This document shows positions 32,293 through 34,200 of a stretch of DNA of 34,200 nucleotides, one piece after another (the first letter of the stretch is position 1; the number at the start of each line of letters is the position of its first letter). The position numbers and the translations under genes are program-made. The stretch lies in the NCBI GenBank assembly GCA_030740765.1, contig JASLWR010000022.1, positions 1 through 34,200 on the forward strand, in the 5' to 3' direction. Source of the stretch: Thermoplasmatota archaeon. GTDB taxonomy: Archaea; Thermoplasmatota; Penumbrarchaeia; JASLWR01. The notes under the pieces are model-generated. The model searched no databases, was not told the origin of the DNA, and saw only the letters and a program-made list of their open reading frames with translations.

Positions 32293-32412
32293 TCTCACCA
32301 ATAAATGTCAACATTTCCACCCGATAAATGTTCCTTTCCACACCCGACAAATGTCCCTTTCGACACTTAACAAATGTCCCTTTTCCACACCCGACAAATG
32401 TTCCCTTCTCGT
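32293..32412. repeat. Five-unit 23-bp tandem array
   Basis: AAATGT recurs at 32303, 32326, 32349, 32372 and 32396, intervals of 23, 23, 23 and 24. The better units read CACCCGACAAATGTYCCYTTT; the outer ones are degenerate. Because 23 is not a multiple of three, it is not a coding repeat. Its reverse complement (ACATTTGTCGGGTG) resembles the left-edge array (TACATCGGGTAC). The surrounding 32174-32570 contains no gene that I can support. Confidence 0.75.
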
Positions 32413-32570
32413 AATCCAGATAGGTTCCTGACGACACACTATTCCGAAAGGAGCGGTGAGCACATCCGAATCCTGTGCTATTCCCACCGAAAAGTAAAAG
32501 CGATTTGACAATTGTTTACGATTATGTGCAAAGGTTGGATTAGTGCAGCCGATAGGAACGAATTATCAAT

Positions 32571-33095
32571 TTATTTCTTAATGTGAACATCAAAAGGTTT
32601 TTTGTAATTCACAGCTTTTCGTTTCTTATCTTCATGGTAAAGGACAAACTTTCCAAGAGATTTGTCGTCAGTGTATCCCATTCTAAAATCTATCCGGAAA
32701 TCATGGAAAAAAGGAACTCTTCCAAGTAAACTTATCTGAGGTTGTGAGTTCTTATCAAGAATAATCTTTACTGGAAAGTGAAGATTTTCAATACTACGTG
32801 CACCATATGGAATTGTAAGGCCGATATTAGTTTCAACAGTTTGCAGACGTTTCCCACTTATACCCGTTGCAGGGCTACTCGTTTTAGGAAGAGTTTCGAC
32901 AGGTATCCCTAAAGCATCTTTAGCGATATCGTACCTCAGAATACTGTAGTCTGCACCTGAATCAATCAAAATTTCTGAAGGGAATGGGTTGTCGCCGGAT
33001 CCAGGCGGATAACTGAATATCACAGGAAGGATTGGTCTCGGTATTATCTCTCCCTTAATGGTAATGGGTCTAAAAGCAAAGGAATATGTAGTAAT
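32571..33095 (-). CDS. Retropepsin-like aspartyl protease, probable AUU start
   Basis: The 174-residue protein has the catalytic ILIDSGADYSIL near residue 42 and the second-lobe ISLLGRVPFFHDFRIDF typical of single-chain retropepsin-like proteases that act as dimers. The longest frame with a standard start begins at GTG 33023. That omits TTYSFAFRPITIKG and PRPILPV, which fit the family N-terminus. The only suitable codon is ATT at 33095, with GAGGGGG upstream and five G (33103-33107) exactly 7 nt away. An in-frame TGA overlaps that SD. It follows a DUF5678-like gene 19 bases downstream of its stop, a pairing seen in accessory regions. Confidence 0.78.
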   Translation of the reverse strand: MTTYSFAFRPITIKGEIIPRPILPVIFSYPPGSGDNPFPSEILIDSGADYSILRYDIAKDALGIPVETLPKTSSPATGISGKRLQTVETNIGLTIPYGARSIENLHFPVKIILDKNSQPQISLLGRVPFFHDFRIDFRMGYTDDKSLGKFVLYHEDKKRKAVNYKKPFDVHIKK

Positions 33096-33114
33096 CGAGC
33101 ATCCCCCTCAATTA

Positions 33115-33339
33115 TTATTGGATGATTGCCCCTTCAGGCACCCTTATGTACAAAGGTATGTATGATAATGCAAGTTCACGTACCGCATCCATAACACTTT
33201 TTAAAGAAACATCCTTAGCAACAATTGATTTATTAAATACAGCAATCCATTGTCCTTTGTACTCAATTAAACTTTGCCCCGCCAGCCACTGACTATCGTT
33301 GACTACTTTATTCTCATCAACTTTCGGTTTTGTGTCCAT
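33115..33339 (-). CDS. DUF5678-like small protein
   Basis: The 74-residue protein contains EYKGQWIAVFNKSIVAKDVS and ends YIPLYIRVPEGAIIQ, the pattern of the DUF5678 family (YxGkWIAv...VP). It has no known activity. It lies immediately upstream of the retropepsin-like gene, suggesting a two-gene unit. The start is uncertain: ATG 33339, ATC 33342 and TTG 33345 lie 11, 8 and 5 nt from GGAGG. Confidence 0.72.
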   Translation of the reverse strand: MDTKPKVDENKVVNDSQWLAGQSLIEYKGQWIAVFNKSIVAKDVSLKSVMDAVRELALSYIPLYIRVPEGAIIQ

Positions 33340-33660
33340 GATCAAATATCCCTCCTGTGAAGTTATACCGTATTAATCAATCAATTCTGGTTCTATTCAT
33401 CATCATATAAGTAGTTATAGACATAATTAATTATCGGTAGAAGTAATAAGTTTTCAACACCTATATATATCTTTTAACATATTCATCCCAGACTCTTATA
33501 GTGTATTCGATACTTCTTTTTCAACTATCTTGTTAATCGATTAATTTAATCGGCGATTTCAATTATATCTTATGGGCAATGCAGGGACAAAACGCTTAAA
33601 AAATTTGCTTTGATTCCTCTTTCTTTGTTGTATATACTTCAGTTGTTTTCACCCTTATAA

Positions 33661-33771
33661 TGATATTATTACATTAATTTCGTAATTTTTTAGTGATATT
33701 ACTACACTACTTTTCCATTTTTTAGTGACATTACTACACAAATTCTCAAATTATAAATAACATGACTACAA
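33661..33771 (+). repeat. Four direct repeats spaced 32-33 bp before the ATPase gene
   Basis: TGATATTATTACAT (33661), TGATATTACTACAC (33694), TGACATTACTACAC (33726) and the weaker TAACATGACTACAA (33758) start 33, 32 and 32 bases apart, three helical turns. Copies two and three are also preceded by TTTTTTAG. The last copy overlaps the TATA box and transcript start region, so a protein bound in phase along the array would control the ATPase gene. Confidence 0.75.
33751..33758 (+). promoter_or_regulatory. TATA box of the ATPase gene
   Basis: TTATAAAT is centred near 33755, giving a start near 33781 and a leaderless ATG at 33782. Confidence 0.55.
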
Positions 33772-33781
33772 TATTGAATAT

Positions 33782-34200
33782 ATGTCTTCAGAAGAAATAA
33801 TTGAAGAATTACGCCTTCAAAACCCGTGGTGGTCGGGCAAATATGTAAAATTACCCGAAAACACCATTGAGCGAGAACTTTTCCCCGCCCTACTTGATGA
33901 GCTTGAGCGGGAACTTATCATAGGTATAATCGGTCTGAGACGAGTTGGGAAGACCACTCTCTTAAAAACTATTATAAAGCATTTCATGTCCAAAATAGAG
34001 CCAATTAGGATATGTTATTTTTCTTTCGACCTGGGAGATGAGTTCGAACCTCTGAAAATTGTCAAGGTTTATTGCGAGGAAATACTTAGAGAATCTTTAT
34101 CGGAACTTTCTTCCAGAGTATACTTCTTTTTCGACGAGATACAGAAGGTAAAAAACTGGGGGAATCAGATCAAATCCCTCTACGATAAAGGATTAAATGT
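33782..34200 (+). CDS. AAA+ ATPase of the AAA_14/DUF4143 type, partial
   Basis: The frame opens at ATG 33782 and runs off the right edge after about 139 codons. It begins MSSEEIIEELRLQNPWWSGK and has a P-loop GLRRVGKTTLLKTII near residue 46-60 and a Walker-B-like VYFFFDEIQKVKNW near 115. These match archaeal ATPases of the DUF4143 family, which are common in accessory regions and of uncertain role. The leaderless start and the repeat array upstream suggest tight control. Confidence 0.85.
   Translation, partial: MSSEEIIEELRLQNPWWSGKYVKLPENTIERELFPALLDELERELIIGIIGLRRVGKTTLLKTIIKHFMSKIEPIRICYFSFDLGDEFEPLKIVKVYCEEILRESLSELSSRVYFFFDEIQKVKNWGNQIKSLYDKGLN

Larger units (their letters stand above)
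33340..33781. promoter_or_regulatory. Divergent AT-rich control region
   Basis: No gene is visible. The left part holds the GGAGG leader of the DUF5678-like gene. The right part carries the 32-bp-period repeat array and the TATA box of the ATPase gene. Confidence 0.5.

Noticed and set aside
1-34200. tRNA or rRNA genes
   Set aside because: I scanned for T-loop and anticodon-arm patterns and for conserved rRNA segments and saw none that could be supported.

Overview
The window is archaeal chromosomal DNA. The clearest markers are an adjacent Sm-like archaeal protein (LSm) and ribosomal protein L37e, a SerRS of the rare archaeal (methanogen-type) class, a DUF357 protein, TruA, and TATA boxes about 25 bases before leaderless or Shine-Dalgarno (SD)-led starts. 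The many PKD, gingipain-like and RND surface proteins suggest a euryarchaeon, perhaps near Thermoplasmatota; that placement is a low-confidence inference.

Layout. 1-1.9 kb is AT-rich accessory DNA: a transposase cut by the window edge, an array of direct repeats, and a truncated Ig-like fragment leading into an inactive-looking site-2-protease homologue. 1.9-12.5 kb holds a small orphan protein, truA, a 375-bp stretch made almost wholly of short hairpins, two tandem paralogous coiled-coil membrane proteins, and a 1927-residue gingipain-like (C25) surface protease. 12.9-13.5 kb is a relic of a contractile-tail cluster (gp25-like gene plus a 48-codon stub of baseplate J). 13.5-20.8 kb holds DUF357, an aquaporin, a parvulin, membrane and TPR-like proteins and a triple-PAS protein. 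21-27.3 kb holds SerRS, an ABC ATPase with a duplicated N-terminus, an RND exporter and a PKD lipoprotein. 27.3-28.6 kb is a frameshifted sulfotransferase. 28.8-30.5 kb encodes three microcompartment shell proteins. 30.5-32.2 kb returns to core archaeal genes (M24 peptidase, L37e, LSm). 32.3-34.2 kb is again AT-rich and repeat-laden: a 23-bp tandem array, a DUF5678/retropepsin pair, and an ATPase preceded by a 32-bp-period array.

Main result. The three adjacent genes at 28.8-30.5 kb encode one of each microcompartment shell class: a pentameric vertex protein (BMC-P), a double-domain protein (BMC-T) and a single-domain protein (BMC-H). They sit about 1.2 kb from L37e/LSm on the same DNA, so they belong to the archaeon. 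The BMC-H protein carries a C-terminal winged helix, an unusual fusion that would let a shell protein bind DNA, perhaps to regulate its own cluster. No cargo enzyme is encoded next to them.

Second result. Four genes (4951, 6607, 32123 on AUA; 33095 on AUU) have no AUG, GUG or UUG at the position that homology demands, but each has a G-rich SD exactly 7 nt before an AUA or AUU codon. A clear TTG start at 13367 shows the same spacing.

Other structural features are two inverted copies of a 94-bp three-stem intergenic element, three different promoter-proximal direct-repeat arrays, and repeated evidence of decay or frameshift at homopolymers.
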